Notes: generated from the sequence alone by a model not told the origin. DNA of 41,675 nucleotides from Gemmatimonadota bacterium (GCA_003697105.1 RFFQ01000011.1:1-41675), one strand, 5' to 3'. Numbered from the stretch's first letter, positions 17,527 to 25,642 are shown. Program-made: numbers and translations.

Positions 17527-19789
17527 AACTAAGCCCTAAAATGGGGATGCGTCGAAATTGCGGGATCGTTTTTGGTGCTTTTTGGGTTATGCTCCAATAA
17601 TAGCGGTCGATGTTGCGCCGGTTGTACACGTTCCAGATACTCATATAAAAGATGATATTGGATTTGAGGAAGTAAAATCGCCGGTCAACCCGCAAATTAA
17701 GCGAGTGATAATCCGGTAGGCGTAAGGCATTTATTTGAGAGCGATCCAAGATGCCCTCGTTGATCAGGCGTGACGTGAGCAGATCAAATGGCGTGTAGGG
17801 TCGCCCACCTGCCCAGGACCAGCGCAAACTAAATTCCCAACGGGCATTGGGTTTGTAGCCTCCCATCACATGAAGGCGATAGCGGTTATCAAACAGGCGC
17901 GGGTGCCAGTCGCCCTGCATATCGCGGTAGCGCGTGCGAGAGAGGGATGTGCCAATTAGCCCGTAAAAACCCTGTACCAACTTTTTTTGCAGCATCACTT
18001 CGATGCCGGCAGAATACGCTCGCCCGTCATCCCGCACATCGCCGTAATTGCGATATTCATCCCGGTAAATCACATCATCGGCGATGAACCGGCGCGGGTC
18101 ATCCGGGTCAAGAGGAAAGTTGGAATAATCTTTAACGTAAAGTTCTACCGTGAGTTGTGTATCTGGGGTGAACCGGAAATTCGTACCAACGATATAATGA
18201 AACACCTGCAGATTCTTATTATCCTGATTGCCTGCCGCCTGCGAATAGAGCACCAGCGGCGGCGCTTGGTAGATCAAGCCACTGCCAAGATTGATCTGCC
18301 AGCGGTCACTAAGATGGTAGGTCAGGGAAAAACGGGGCACGAGCTGAGTACGGTGATTATAGGAAAACCGGTCTAGCCGTAATCCAGTCGTGAGGGTTAA
18401 TCGAGGAGTGACATACCACATGTAGCTGAAAAAAAAGGCGGTTTTGGTGGTGTATAAGGCACTATCGACGGCTAATTCCGGGATGATTGCCCCGGACGCA
18501 CTGCGATAGGATTCCAGATAGTAGTCATAATCGGCGCGTTCGTGGCTAACCTCCAACCCAAATTTAAACTGATGATTCCACGCCAGCCGGTAAAAATTGA
18601 TGTTCCGCAGGTGGTACAATCGTTCCGTGTAGTTATTGCGAACGTGCTCGGTGCGGTTGAATTCAGTGAACCAGCGAGCGAATCCACGGTTGACCGTATG
18701 GGAAAGTGCGGTCTGGGAGTACCCACCGCGCCATAAATAGCGCCAGTTGACGCCAAACGTATGCTGATCCGCGCCTAAATCCCCGGTGGTACCCGTGCCG
18801 TCATCCCATGTGGCATCGTACCGCCCCCCAAGGTGGAGTAAATTGATCTGGTGTTGGGGAGACAAATTAAAAGTGATTTTGCTTTGGGCATCTGTGTAGC
18901 GGGGTGCTAAACCTTGGTCATCCACCCCAGCCCAATCCACCAACAAATCCAGATTACTCCGCCGGACAGAGGTAAATCCAGCGCCGCGATGATGGGGTAA
19001 AGGACATTCCAACATTAACGCAAAACCGGTTAAGTCTGCATCCAGCTTGCCGTCAAATTCGTCTGGATTACCTTCTCGCAATTGAATTTCGATGATTGAT
19101 GAGAGCCGGTCGCCATATTCTGCTCCCCACCCTCCGGTATAAAAACGAACATTTTCGATCACATCACTATCAATCATCGACAGTGATCCCCCCGACGAAC
19201 CTTGCATCCCAAAATGGTTGATATTGGGAACCAGCATGTTATCCACATAATACGCATTTTCCACCGGACTACCTCCCCGGACAATCAGGTCATTAATGCG
19301 ATCATCCACTTGTGCAGCCCCGGGCGAGGCAGATAAAAACCGGCTGACATCACCGGCGGTTCCGGGGGCACGGCGAATTTCCTCCGCATTAAAGCGGGTT
19401 ACACTCACTGGATTGCCCACATCATGCTCAAAATAACCGGCGGTGACTTCCACTTCAGCCATCTCAAATACCGCCTCCTGAAGTTCCACCGGCACAAACG
19501 TGAGACGATTTGGGCGGACGACCACATCTGTGCGCATTTGTGTTTGGTATGCCACATGGGAGATTTGTAGCGTGTACGTTCCAACGGGTACATCCGGCAG
19601 GATAAATTCACCATTTTCACCGGAAAAAGTGATCAAGTCACTCTTTAATAGGGTGAGATAGGCTCCCGCAACAGGCTGTTGGGTTTGCGCTTGGGTGATT
19701 GTTCCTTTGATCGTTCCTGTTAAGGATTGAGCATTTGCCGGAAGGGCAATAAAGATGAATAGTATCCCTGTTCTGAAAAACCGGACCAT
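17516..19789 (-). CDS. TonB-dependent outer-membrane receptor with N-terminal carboxypeptidase-regulatory-like domain
   Basis: The 757-aa protein has a signal peptide (about residues 1-20) and a CarboxypepD_reg-like domain (about 26-105: GTIKGTITQAQTQQPVAGA..., ENGEFILPDVPVGTYTL). The plug domain follows at about 125-225 (VSRFLSASPGAAQ, LIVRGGSPVENAYYVDNML) and a C-terminal beta-barrel begins around 240. It should transport a nutrient or chelate across the outer membrane using TonB energy; the substrate is not evident. ATG 19789 has TGAGG 5 nt upstream. The upstream ABC-ATPase gene ends in a strong terminator (19845-19878), so this gene needs its own promoter in the short gap at 19790-19844; I did not find a convincing one. 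Its last codons overlap the beta-propeller lipoprotein gene. Confidence 0.9.
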   Translation of the reverse strand: MVRFFRTGILFIFIALPANAQSLTGTIKGTITQAQTQQPVAGAYLTLLKSDLITFSGENGEFILPDVPVGTYTLQISHVAYQTQMRTDVVVRPNRLTFVPVELQEAVFEMAEVEVTAGYFEHDVGNPVSVTRFNAEEIRRAPGTAGDVSRFLSASPGAAQVDDRINDLIVRGGSPVENAYYVDNMLVPNINHFGMQGSSGGSLSMIDSDVIENVRFYTGGWGAEYGDRLSSIIEIQLREGNPDEFDGKLDADLTGFALMLECPLPHHRGAGFTSVRRSNLDLLVDWAGVDDQGLAPRYTDAQSKITFNLSPQHQINLLHLGGRYDATWDDGTGTTGDLGADQHTFGVNWRYLWRGGYSQTALSHTVNRGFARWFTEFNRTEHVRNNYTERLYHLRNINFYRLAWNHQFKFGLEVSHERADYDYYLESYRSASGAIIPELAVDSALYTTKTAFFFSYMWYVTPRLTLTTGLRLDRFSYNHRTQLVPRFSLTYHLSDRWQINLGSGLIYQAPPLVLYSQAAGNQDNKNLQVFHYIVGTNFRFTPDTQLTVELYVKDYSNFPLDPDDPRRFIADDVIYRDEYRNYGDVRDDGRAYSAGIEVMLQKKLVQGFYGLIGTSLSRTRYRDMQGDWHPRLFDNRYRLHVMGGYKPNARWEFSLRWSWAGGRPYTPFDLLTSRLINEGILDRSQINALRLPDYHSLNLRVDRRFYFLKSNIIFYMSIWNVYNRRNIDRYYWSITQKAPKTIPQFRRIPILGLSYEF

Positions 19790-19844
19790 GTGTACCTCAG
19801 GCGATAAAACATATACGTGTCATCCGGCAGTAACCCGCTGGCAA

Positions 19845-19878
19845 TAAAAAAGGCGTCGATTTCTCGTTAATCGGCGCC
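19845..19878 (-). terminator. Rho-independent terminator after the ABC ATPase gene
   Basis: On the minus strand the stem GGCGCCGATT (19878-19869) pairs with AATCGACGCC (19861-19852), nine of ten positions, across a 7-nt loop. It is followed directly by TTTTTT (19851-19846) and then ATT. It lies 27 nt past the stop codon of the ATPase gene and separates it from the TonB receptor gene. Confidence 0.88.
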
Positions 19879-19904
19879 TGGCAGAGAGGTGAACGGCTGG
19901 CAGG

Positions 19905-20993
19905 TCAAATGAGCAATGATTTTTCCGTTTTGCCATCAAAAAAGTGGAAATGTTCGGGGTTGAGTTCCACATTCATCATCTGTCCGTATTGTGGAATTTG
20001 GCGTGTATTAAGGCGGGCAAGCAGGGTGGATTCATCAATATTAAGATAAACGATCACTTCATTGCCCATCGGTTCGACCACGCCGACTTTCGCCTGAAAT
20101 ATGCCTTGCGCATCACTGGCGTTGATATCTTCTGGGCGGATACCAAAAATCACCGGCCGGTTGATGTGATGTTTCAAATGGTCTTGATAACGTTCCGGTA
20201 CTGGAATCTGAATCGATTGCTTGTTGGTGAACTTCAGCCCATCGGCTTGGATAATTTCACCGTGCAGAAAATTCATTGAAGGACTCCCAATAAAGCCAGC
20301 CACAAAGACATTCGCCGGATGGTCGTAGAGGTTGAGGGGGGTATCGCACTGCTGAATATACCCATCATAAAGGACGGTGATGCGGTCTCCCATCGTCATG
20401 GCTTCCACCTGATCATGTGTAACATAGATCATGGTTGCTTCCAATTCATGGTGGAGCCGTTCGATTTCCGCCCGCATTTGCACTCGTAATTTAGCATCAA
20501 GGTTGGAGAGCGGCTCGTCAAACAAAAAAACCTTTGGTTTGCGCACGATTGCTCGCCCGACGGCAACTCGTTGGCGCTGTCCACCGGAAAGGGCTTTGGG
20601 TTTGCGGTCAAGCAAGTCTTCCAAGCCTAAAATTTTGGCGGCGTCTTTCACCCGCTGGTCGATCTCATGTTTGGGGAATTTACGGAGTTTTAGTCCAAAT
20701 GCCATGTTATCATAAACGGTCATGTGGGGATAAAGGGCGTAGTTCTGAAACACCATCGCGATGTCGCGGTCTTTGGGCGGAACATCATTAACGATCCGGT
20801 CACCGATGTGGATTTCCCCGGAGGTAATTTCCTCCAGACCGGCGATCATGCGCAGGGTGGTGGACTTTCCGCAGCCGGAGGGTCCAACAAAGACCATAAA
20901 TTCCCGGTCGTTAATCTCCAAATCATTATCTTTGACGACGTGAACACCACCATCATAAATTTTATTGACTTTTTTTAGGAGTACTCGTGCCAT
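19905..20993 (-). CDS. ugpC: Carbohydrate-type ABC transporter ATP-binding protein (UgpC/MsmX/MalK family)
   Basis: The 362-aa protein is a complete importer ATPase. It shows Walker A GPSGCGKST (residues 37-45), Q-loop Q83, signature LSGGQ (135-139), Walker B VFLFDE (155-160), D-loop SNLDAKL and the switch His in YVTHDQ. A C-terminal regulatory OB-type (TOBE/MalK) region follows from about 240. By family knowledge it powers uptake of sugars or glycerol-3-phosphate. No permease or binding-protein gene adjoins it, so it may serve several importers as MsmX does; the substrate cannot be read from the sequence and the symbol is the family's usual label. The ATG follows GAGGG by 6 nt inside an unusual 20-bp tandem duplication (20991-21030). 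A clear terminator follows the gene. Confidence 0.92.
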   Translation of the reverse strand: MARVLLKKVNKIYDGGVHVVKDNDLEINDREFMVFVGPSGCGKSTTLRMIAGLEEITSGEIHIGDRIVNDVPPKDRDIAMVFQNYALYPHMTVYDNMAFGLKLRKFPKHEIDQRVKDAAKILGLEDLLDRKPKALSGGQRQRVAVGRAIVRKPKVFLFDEPLSNLDAKLRVQMRAEIERLHHELEATMIYVTHDQVEAMTMGDRITVLYDGYIQQCDTPLNLYDHPANVFVAGFIGSPSMNFLHGEIIQADGLKFTNKQSIQIPVPERYQDHLKHHINRPVIFGIRPEDINASDAQGIFQAKVGVVEPMGNEVIVYLNIDESTLLARLNTRQIPQYGQMMNVELNPEHFHFFDGKTEKSLLI

Positions 20994-21030
20994 TTTTATC
21001 CCTCATGTTTAATTTTTATTCCTCATGTTT
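20991..21030 (-). repeat. Tandem 20-bp duplication covering the ribosome-binding site and start codon
   Basis: Two directly adjacent 20-bp units, 20991-21010 and 21011-21030, differ at two positions. On the minus strand each reads AAACATGAGG(A/G)ATAAAAAT(T/G). The downstream copy provides the GAGGG ribosome site and the ATG of the ABC ATPase; the upstream copy has GAGGA but ends ATT instead of ATG. It looks like a local duplication of the translation-initiation region. Confidence 0.8.
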
Positions 21031-21210
21031 AGATATGAATTTTTGAACATTGTGTTAGACCAAATTTAGCGAATCCAGCAAGCTAAAATTCGGATAAATA
21101 TACCACAAAGTCTTAAATAGACTAACAAAACACTCCCTCAAGTTTCTATGTATATTTTACTCAGGCACGTTCGCACTTCCCAAAGGGAAATCTAAAGCAT
21201 TCGGGGTAGA

Positions 21211-21237
21211 TGCAATACGCTTTCAGAGCGCATTGCA
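21211..21237. repeat. 11-bp inverted repeat in the 281-nt gap upstream of the ABC ATPase gene
   Basis: TGCAATACGCT (21211-21221) and AGCGCATTGCA (21227-21237) pair at ten of eleven positions around a 5-nt loop. It lies 38 nt past the stop of the acidic-protein gene. There is no T-run on either side, so it is not a standard intrinsic terminator; a transcript-stabilising hairpin or protein-binding site is possible. The rest of the gap (20994-21274) is AT-rich, presumably holds the ATPase promoter, and shows no other gene. Confidence 0.5.
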
Positions 21238-21274
21238 CCGCCATTGCATTTAGGGAACAATCTACGAGTCGAGG

Positions 21275-21748
21275 TTAAAAATCCAGCTCGGAAAAATCAT
21301 CCTCCTCATAATCCTCATCTTCATATTTTTCGTAAATGATTTCGTCGTCAAACTCATCATCAAATTCATTACCGGCGGATTCCCCCAATGACGCATCAAA
21401 CACAATCCACTCATCCTGATCGACGGGAACTTCTTCTTGAAGAATAATGTCCGTAACGTATTGGTAAACTTCCTTTAACGGCACATTAAACGGGACTTCG
21501 ATCATCATTTTGTGAAGCGACATCTTTTCCTGTAGTTTCTCCAGTTCAATAATGATCTCATCACCTTCTAGCTTTTCAACCGGCACGATTTCCGTGAGTC
21601 CTAACACCTCACGCACGGTTTTGTACTCATGAAAATCATCAACATCCTCGATTTCAAAATCAGATTCCAGAATATCTTCCTCGTCGTAGAAATCTTCGAG
21701 CTGATCGATAAAGTCTTGAGGATCATCTCGCTTAACTTTCTTCTTCAT
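21275..21748 (-). CDS. Very acidic small protein of unknown function
   Basis: I chose ATG 21748 (MKKKVKRDDP), which has AAAGG about 9 nt upstream, over the longer frame to 21796, which would leave no gap after the preceding gene. The 157-aa protein starts with a short basic stretch and then is dominated by Asp and Glu. The last ~30 residues are almost a pure acidic tail (FDDEFDDEIIYEKYEDED). A middle section (about 55-115) is less biased and could fold (VPVEKLEGDEIIIELEKLQ, VPFNVPLKEVYQYVTDIIL). I recognise no family. It follows the LutA-type gene by 48 nt on the same strand, so the two are probably co-transcribed. Confidence 0.7.
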   Translation of the reverse strand: MKKKVKRDDPQDFIDQLEDFYDEEDILESDFEIEDVDDFHEYKTVREVLGLTEIVPVEKLEGDEIIIELEKLQEKMSLHKMMIEVPFNVPLKEVYQYVTDIILQEEVPVDQDEWIVFDASLGESAGNEFDDEFDDEIIYEKYEDEDYEEDDFSELDF

Positions 21749-21796
21749 GAAATACGACCTTTCGCCTGCGGTGTGATGAAAATGAAATGTCAACAC

Positions 21797-22513
21797 TTAT
21801 TGATTTGCTAAAATTTCAGCATAATGAATGGTTTGAATAGGTATGTTTTGGCGTTTCAAGAGTCCGTTTAAGTGCATTAAACAACTGGAATCTCCCGCTG
21901 TGAGATAGTCTGCACCCGTGGCACACACTCCGGTGATTTTATCGTTCCCCATGGCAGTGGATATTTCGGTGAATTTTACCGCGAAGGTGCCCCCAAAACC
22001 GCAACATTCCTCTGCATTGTCCATTTCTACCAGTTCCAACTCGCGCACAGCCGCCAACAACTGACGAGGCTCGGATTTAATCCGAAGTTCGCGTAAACCA
22101 TGACAGGCATCGTGGTAAGTCACTTTATGCGGGAAGCGGGCACCGACATCAACCGTTTGTAATTGGTTCACCAAAAAATCGGAAAATTCGTACATGTGGC
22201 TCGCGATGTGCCGGACATCACCGGCTAGAGCCGGGTCCATAAGCCATTTGGGATAAAAACACGTTACCATCGTGGTACAAGACCCGGAGACCGACACAAT
22301 CGAATCCGCCCCAGAAAAGACCTTTACTAACCGCTTTGCTACCCGCCGGGCTTCTGCATGATACCCGGAATTAAATGCCGGTTGGCCACAACACGTCTGT
22401 TCCACAGGAAAAACAACCTCGTGCCCTAGACGCCGCAGAATCCGCACGGCGGAAACCGCTACATGGGGATAAAATTGATCCACGATGCATGGAACAAAAA
22501 GCGCTATTTTCAT
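21797..22513 (-). CDS. LutA/YkgE-type (Fe-S)-binding CCG-domain protein
   Basis: The 238-aa protein contains two CCG cysteine motifs, CCGQPAFNSG (C41-C42) and CCGFGGTF (C170-C171), with SGSC (C79) and HDACHGLRE between them. This is the pattern of LutA/GlcF/HdrB-type proteins that bind an iron-sulfur cluster and act in lactate/glycolate oxidation or disulfide reduction. Length and order match LutA. The partners that normally complete lactate utilisation (LutB and LutC) are not in the window, so the substrate is uncertain. A good promoter (TTGACA-18-TAAGAT) lies upstream and an unknown acidic protein gene downstream. Confidence 0.85.
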   Translation of the reverse strand: MKIALFVPCIVDQFYPHVAVSAVRILRRLGHEVVFPVEQTCCGQPAFNSGYHAEARRVAKRLVKVFSGADSIVSVSGSCTTMVTCFYPKWLMDPALAGDVRHIASHMYEFSDFLVNQLQTVDVGARFPHKVTYHDACHGLRELRIKSEPRQLLAAVRELELVEMDNAEECCGFGGTFAVKFTEISTAMGNDKITGVCATGADYLTAGDSSCLMHLNGLLKRQNIPIQTIHYAEILANQ

Positions 22514-22558
22514 GCGTATTCATGTTTGTTATCAAAAGTAAGCCGGACTCAATTCGGC

Positions 22559-22588
22559 ATCTTACCAGACAGGGAATGGCACTGTCAA
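22559..22588 (-). promoter_or_regulatory. Sigma70-like promoter for the LutA-type gene
   Basis: On the minus strand TTGACA (22588-22583, perfect -35) is separated by 18 nt from TAAGAT (22564-22559, four of six -10 bases). The start codon at 22513 is 46 nt further. A perfect palindrome lies just upstream at 22613-22633 and could be a regulator site. Confidence 0.65.
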
Positions 22589-22612
22589 GCCATTTTTTGA
22601 CAAAACCGAGCC

Positions 22613-22633
22613 TTGTACCTTATTAAGGTACAA
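22613..22633. repeat. Perfect 9-bp palindrome upstream of the LutA-type promoter
   Basis: TTGTACCTT (22613-22621), the spacer ATT, then AAGGTACAA (22625-22633) form a perfect inverted repeat. It lies between the end of the MATE gene and the -35 of the LutA-type gene, about 25 nt upstream of that -35. It could be an operator or activator site for the LutA-type gene, or a hairpin at the end of the MATE transcript. The lack of a strong T-run makes the operator reading somewhat more attractive. Confidence 0.5.
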
Positions 22634-22685
22634 AAGGAGTTTATTGGTTACAGTTATTTTGGTGATAAGTCAAGAAAAAACGAAA

Positions 22686-24044
22686 TCAGGAGGTTGTAAC
22701 TTCCAGCCGGAGCACCCGCTGGAGCCACCAATAAGATGCGGAACCGGTCAGCATATTGGAAATGACAAATGCGCCAAAAATACCCTGTAAACCAAACAGA
22801 TACGACCCGAGATATGCCAGCGGAATATAAATGCCAAATACCCGAATCACGGTGAGTAGTGATGAATGAAACGGGCGGTTGAGAACATTCAGACAGGTGT
22901 TAGAGAGAAGCAATACCCCCTGCAATCCATATCCAATAGGCGCGATACTAAAGTAGAGAACGGCAGTAGCGATAACCATTGGGTCTGGATTAAACACCCT
23001 TGCCACCTGTGGTCCACATACCAACAACCCCAGCCACATGACCCCTCCCCACAGGAAGGCGAAGCGCTGGCTGTACCGGATCCCCCTTTCCACCCGGTCA
23101 TATTGCTGGGCACCCCAGTTTTGCCCCACAAATGGACTCATCACCGAATTGAGCGCAAATAGCACCGTCAAAGTAAATGCTTCCACCCGCGTTCCGACCC
23201 CAAAACCGGCAACAGCTTCCGTGCCGTAGCTTGCTACTAAACTCGTGATAATCCCACTGGAAAGGGGAACAATGATATTCGTGCCGCCTACCGGCAGACC
23301 GATATATAAAATTTTTCGCCAGGAGGCAAACCCCTCCTGCAAACCCGGTATTTCAAGAGTGATCATCTTCTCACGGCGATAAAGAACCCACAACGCGACA
23401 AAAAACGTTGTCGCCCGAGCACAAACGGTGGCAATTGCCGCTCCGGCAATCCCCAAACGAGGGACGGGTCCCAGCCCGAAGATCAACACTGGATCGAGAA
23501 TTATATTGACGGCAACCGCTACTAACATGACCAAACTTGGAGTTTTGGTGTCTCCGGTGGCACGTATGGCATTGTTACCCACCATCGGGACCACCACAAA
23601 AATCGTCCCGCTATACCAGATGCGCATGTAGGCATGGATCAAAGGCATAGTCTGTTCGTCCGCACCCAGCAACCGGAATACGGGGTCAATGGTCAAAAAT
23701 CCAACAGTCGCCATTAGAGCAACAATGAGCAGCGACAGCGAGAGGGCATCCGTAGTCAACCGGCGCACCTGGTGCGGGTCACCTTCCCCAATCGCGCGGG
23801 AAATGACCGCAGACGCGCCAGCACCCAGACCAAGAGTCAGACTGTTGAGAATCATCACCACCGGAAACGTGAAACTGATCGCCGCTAGTTCCCGTGTACC
23901 CAGTTGACCTACAAAATAGGTGTCGACTAGATTGAAGGCAATCATCGCGATAATGCCAAAAAACATCGGGATCGTTAAACGAACCAGTGTAGGGGCAATA
24001 TCACCTTCGGTAAGGCGGGCTTTGGAGGGCGGGGAGAACCTCAA
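22686..24044 (-). CDS. MATE family multidrug/toxin efflux transporter, probable TTG start
   Basis: The 452-aa protein has about 12 membrane helices and MATE landmarks: IPMFFGIIAMIAFNLVDTYFVGQLG, TLGLGAGASAVISRAIGEG and NSVMSPFVGQNWGAQ. It should export cationic or toxic compounds in exchange for sodium or protons. The frame continues to 24200, but that part overlaps the upstream gene and has no MATE character. TTG at 24044 overlaps the upstream stop (TTGA), has GGGGAG 7 nt before it, and gives a normal MATE length, so I place the start there. It is the last of three overlapping genes after the Rieske oxygenase and a small membrane protein, which suggests tight co-expression. Confidence 0.88.
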   Translation of the reverse strand: MRFSPPSKARLTEGDIAPTLVRLTIPMFFGIIAMIAFNLVDTYFVGQLGTRELAAISFTFPVVMILNSLTLGLGAGASAVISRAIGEGDPHQVRRLTTDALSLSLLIVALMATVGFLTIDPVFRLLGADEQTMPLIHAYMRIWYSGTIFVVVPMVGNNAIRATGDTKTPSLVMLVAVAVNIILDPVLIFGLGPVPRLGIAGAAIATVCARATTFFVALWVLYRREKMITLEIPGLQEGFASWRKILYIGLPVGGTNIIVPLSSGIITSLVASYGTEAVAGFGVGTRVEAFTLTVLFALNSVMSPFVGQNWGAQQYDRVERGIRYSQRFAFLWGGVMWLGLLVCGPQVARVFNPDPMVIATAVLYFSIAPIGYGLQGVLLLSNTCLNVLNRPFHSSLLTVIRVFGIYIPLAYLGSYLFGLQGIFGAFVISNMLTGSASYWWLQRVLRLEVTTS

Positions 24045-24385
24045 AATGATGCTCCCCAAAGATGCATCAAAACGACAACGATCCCGATGAAAAGGAGTGC
24101 AGAAAAAAATATCTTCAAGCGTTTTAAGCGATGCTGACGCCATTGCAGGTAAAGCGGTAAGTTCAAGTAATACGTGCCCAGCCCTACCAGACACAACCAC
24201 CCTTTCTTTTGTAAACGGGCTAACCGCCAGCGAATAAACGGATTTGTGGGAAAAAGTGTTATGGCGCTTTCAGCGGTGATCGCATTTTCTTTACGGCATG
24301 TTGAGATCAACCGCCGATCAATGATACTGATGATGGCAAAATATACCGTGAGAATACTCCCAATGGTTTTAGCGTATTCAATCAT
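24041..24385 (-). CDS. Small membrane protein between Rieske oxygenase and MATE genes
   Basis: The 114-aa protein has a hydrophobic N-terminal helix (about residues 8-24), a middle hydrophobic stretch (about 65-80), a basic patch (WRQHRLKRLK) and a C-terminal helix (about 92-110). I recognise no family. Its reality is supported by the ATGA overlap with the Rieske gene (start 24385, upstream stop 24382-24384) and the TTGA overlap with the MATE gene, a pattern expected of genuine coupled genes. It could assist the transporter or anchor the oxygenase, but nothing in the sequence says which. Confidence 0.65.
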   Translation of the reverse strand: MIEYAKTIGSILTVYFAIISIIDRRLISTCRKENAITAESAITLFPTNPFIRWRLARLQKKGWLCLVGLGTYYLNLPLYLQWRQHRLKRLKIFFSALLFIGIVVVLMHLWGASF

Positions 24386-25512
24386 GAGTTTATAACTTGC
24401 TGGTAAGATTGCTTTAATAATGATTGGAAATGATGAACTCCGCTCTCCCGCTTGACCGAAAAACGACCTTTATCATAAGCGCGGGAGTTCAAGCCTCGTT
24501 GCACCCACTCGCAAATCTCGATATCTTCCTGTTGAATTTCATCGCTGTAGGCAATATCCTGCTCGATCAACTGGAGTGCCTCCGGCGAAGTCACATCGTC
24601 ATAAAAATAGTCAAAAATGACTCTACACCGCTGGTGATCGACCGGTATGACCCGATTCGTTTGCAATCGCCCCGGTAGAATATTGAGCATGAAATTGGGA
24701 TAGACAAAATAATAAAACGCTTCACCTTCTTCCCGGCTGTAAAAATTTGCTGCTTGCTGGAATGGGCTATGTTGGAGGGAGTAGTAGGGATAGGTTTCGG
24801 TGATATAATTTTTGTAATCGAGCAATTTTGCCAATTCAGGATGGACAAACGGTAAGTGGTATCCTTCCAGATAGTTATCGACATAAACTTTCCAGTTGCA
24901 GGCGATGTCGTACACCACGCGGGAATGAAACTTTTTGGTTTCCAAACGGATTGGCGCAATGCGCTCCGTAATACCGGTTAAAATGTCCTTCAACGGTGGC
25001 GGGTCATCCGCCAAATGGACAAAAATCACGCCTTCCCACACATCCAGCCGGATGGGAATCAGCCCGTAATCCTGTTTATCAAACAACTTTACAAAGTTAA
25101 ATTCTGGCACACCCCGTAATTGCCCGTCAAACTTATAGACCCAGCCGTGATAATGGCATTTTAAGACGTGCTCACAATGCCCATCTGCAGTCGCCAATGG
25201 ACCACCCCGATGACGGCAGACATTAAAAAATGCCCGCAATTGATCCGCTTTATCGCGCATCACCAGAATCGAATTCCCCGCAACATCTGCCAGAAGATAA
25301 TCACCCGGCTTGGGGATTTTATTGACGTGTCCAATTCCTTGCCAAGTTCGAGCAAAAATCCATTCCTGATCAAGGGTGTGCAAAGCGGGATGGGTGTACC
25401 AACTGGAAGGAATGGTCTCGGACTCGTCCAGCGGGTAAATCTGGAGGTTTTCTGGAGTGAAATCCGGTAAATCGTTCCTCTGAGTCCTTTTTCTCATTTT
25501 TCTCATTTCCAT
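24382..25512 (-). CDS. Rieske non-heme iron oxygenase, alpha-subunit type
   Basis: The protein (about 376 aa from ATG 25512) has the Rieske [2Fe-2S] motif C-R-H (C99, H101) and CHYH (C119, H122). A catalytic domain follows with the mononuclear-iron motif YLEGYHLPFVHPEL, two histidines, and a later acidic ligand candidate in QQEDIEICEWVQRGL. It resembles choline/carnitine-type monooxygenases and ring-hydroxylating dioxygenases; the substrate is not determined. The frame is open to a GTG at 25554, but no ribosome site precedes it; ATGs at 25512, 25506 and 25497 follow purine-rich sequence, so the exact start is uncertain. No reductase or ferredoxin gene is nearby. It heads an overlapping operon with a small membrane protein and a MATE exporter. 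Confidence 0.85.
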   Translation of the reverse strand: MEMRKMRKRTQRNDLPDFTPENLQIYPLDESETIPSSWYTHPALHTLDQEWIFARTWQGIGHVNKIPKPGDYLLADVAGNSILVMRDKADQLRAFFNVCRHRGGPLATADGHCEHVLKCHYHGWVYKFDGQLRGVPEFNFVKLFDKQDYGLIPIRLDVWEGVIFVHLADDPPPLKDILTGITERIAPIRLETKKFHSRVVYDIACNWKVYVDNYLEGYHLPFVHPELAKLLDYKNYITETYPYYSLQHSPFQQAANFYSREEGEAFYYFVYPNFMLNILPGRLQTNRVIPVDHQRCRVIFDYFYDDVTSPEALQLIEQDIAYSDEIQQEDIEICEWVQRGLNSRAYDKGRFSVKRESGVHHFQSLLKQSYQQVINS

Positions 25513-25642
25513 TCGCTTTTCATCTTCATCTATAATAATGTGAAGGGCCTCCACTGGATTTGGCGCATTTCGTACACCCGATCCTGTTGGTGACTAATTT
25601 TAATGCCGGTTCAATGGGTAGAACGGTTAATTCTGGGTGTTC

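Noticed and set aside
21211-21237. Intrinsic terminator after the acidic-protein gene
   Set aside because: The 11-bp inverted repeat has no T-run on either strand, so I list it only as an inverted repeat.
24045-24200. N-terminal extension of the MATE gene
   Set aside because: It overlaps the small membrane-protein gene in another frame and adds residues unlike MATE proteins; TTG 24044 fits better.
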